DNA of 32,326 nt from a virus. Of this stretch, positions 32,308-32,326 are shown piece after piece. The stretch's first letter is position 1, and each line of letters opens with the position of its first letter. The notes below the pieces were generated by a model. It did not search any database. It saw only the letters and a program-made list of their open reading frames with translations, and was not told the DNA's origin. A program made the translations under genes and the position numbers. The stretch is taken from positions 1 to 32,326 of the IMG/VR virus record IMGVR_UViG_3300035184_001258; one strand, 5' to 3'.

Positions 32308-32326
32308 TTTTTATCTTGGTGTTGTA

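Noticed and set aside
1-32326. CRISPR array, insertion sequence or integrase/attachment site
   Set aside because: No regularly spaced repeats, transposase motifs, terminal inverted repeats or integrase were seen.

Overview
This window looks like part of a crAss-like (Crassvirales-type) tailed phage infecting a Bacteroidota host, most likely a member of Flavobacteriia. The reasons are: a very long open reading frame with the metal-binding DFDID motif of the crAss-like virion RNA polymerase; a second giant gene directly behind it that carries a zincin motif; a long, tightly packed replication block on the opposite strand (SF2 helicase, DnaB-type helicase, ATP-dependent ligase, Sak4-like ATPase, DnaG-type primase, PD-(D/E)XK nuclease, RusA-like resolvase); an AT-rich sequence; A/T-rich leaders without GGAGG ribosome sites; and a small Tat-like or secreted peptide of a kind common in flavobacteria. 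The comparison with Cellulophaga phage phi14:2 is from memory of that family. No search was run.

Layout. Positions 1-9686 (+ strand) hold two giant virion cargo genes. The first is cut by the left edge of the window. A bidirectional terminator at 9716-9750 separates them from everything else, which runs on the - strand from about 32.2 kb down to 9.8 kb, so the two transcription units converge. Read in the direction of transcription, the - strand unit starts with a cluster of very small proteins (32209 to 31398). Next come two GC-richer, gene-free, strongly foldable stretches (about 31380-30700 and 29765-29397) flanking a frameshifted zinc-ribbon/NUMOD-like gene and a small gene. A third folded intergenic element follows (28777-28669). 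The replication and nucleotide-metabolism operon runs from 28617 to 10294 and ends with three tiny ORFs.

How the parts fit. The virion polymerase would be delivered with the DNA and transcribe the early region. The - strand operon supplies unwinding (SF2 helicase, DnaB-like), priming (primase), ligation, homologous recombination (Sak4-like with two candidate single-strand-binding or accessory proteins that have acidic D/W-rich tails), DNA processing (RusA-like, PD-(D/E)XK), nucleotide-pool enzymes (dATP/dGTP diphosphohydrolase-like, HAD) and a MoxR-VWA chaperone-like pair. A protein carrying only a DnaA domain-IV-like helix-turn-helix may bind an origin or regulate. I see no DNA polymerase in the window; it probably lies outside.

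The most unusual material is the non-coding RNA-like DNA at 29.4-31.4 kb. It contains nested perfect stems, a GNRA hairpin and a TΨC-like loop, but I could not fold it into a tRNA. It is a candidate for a large ornate phage RNA (GOLLD/ROOL-like in style) or a diverged intron-like element.
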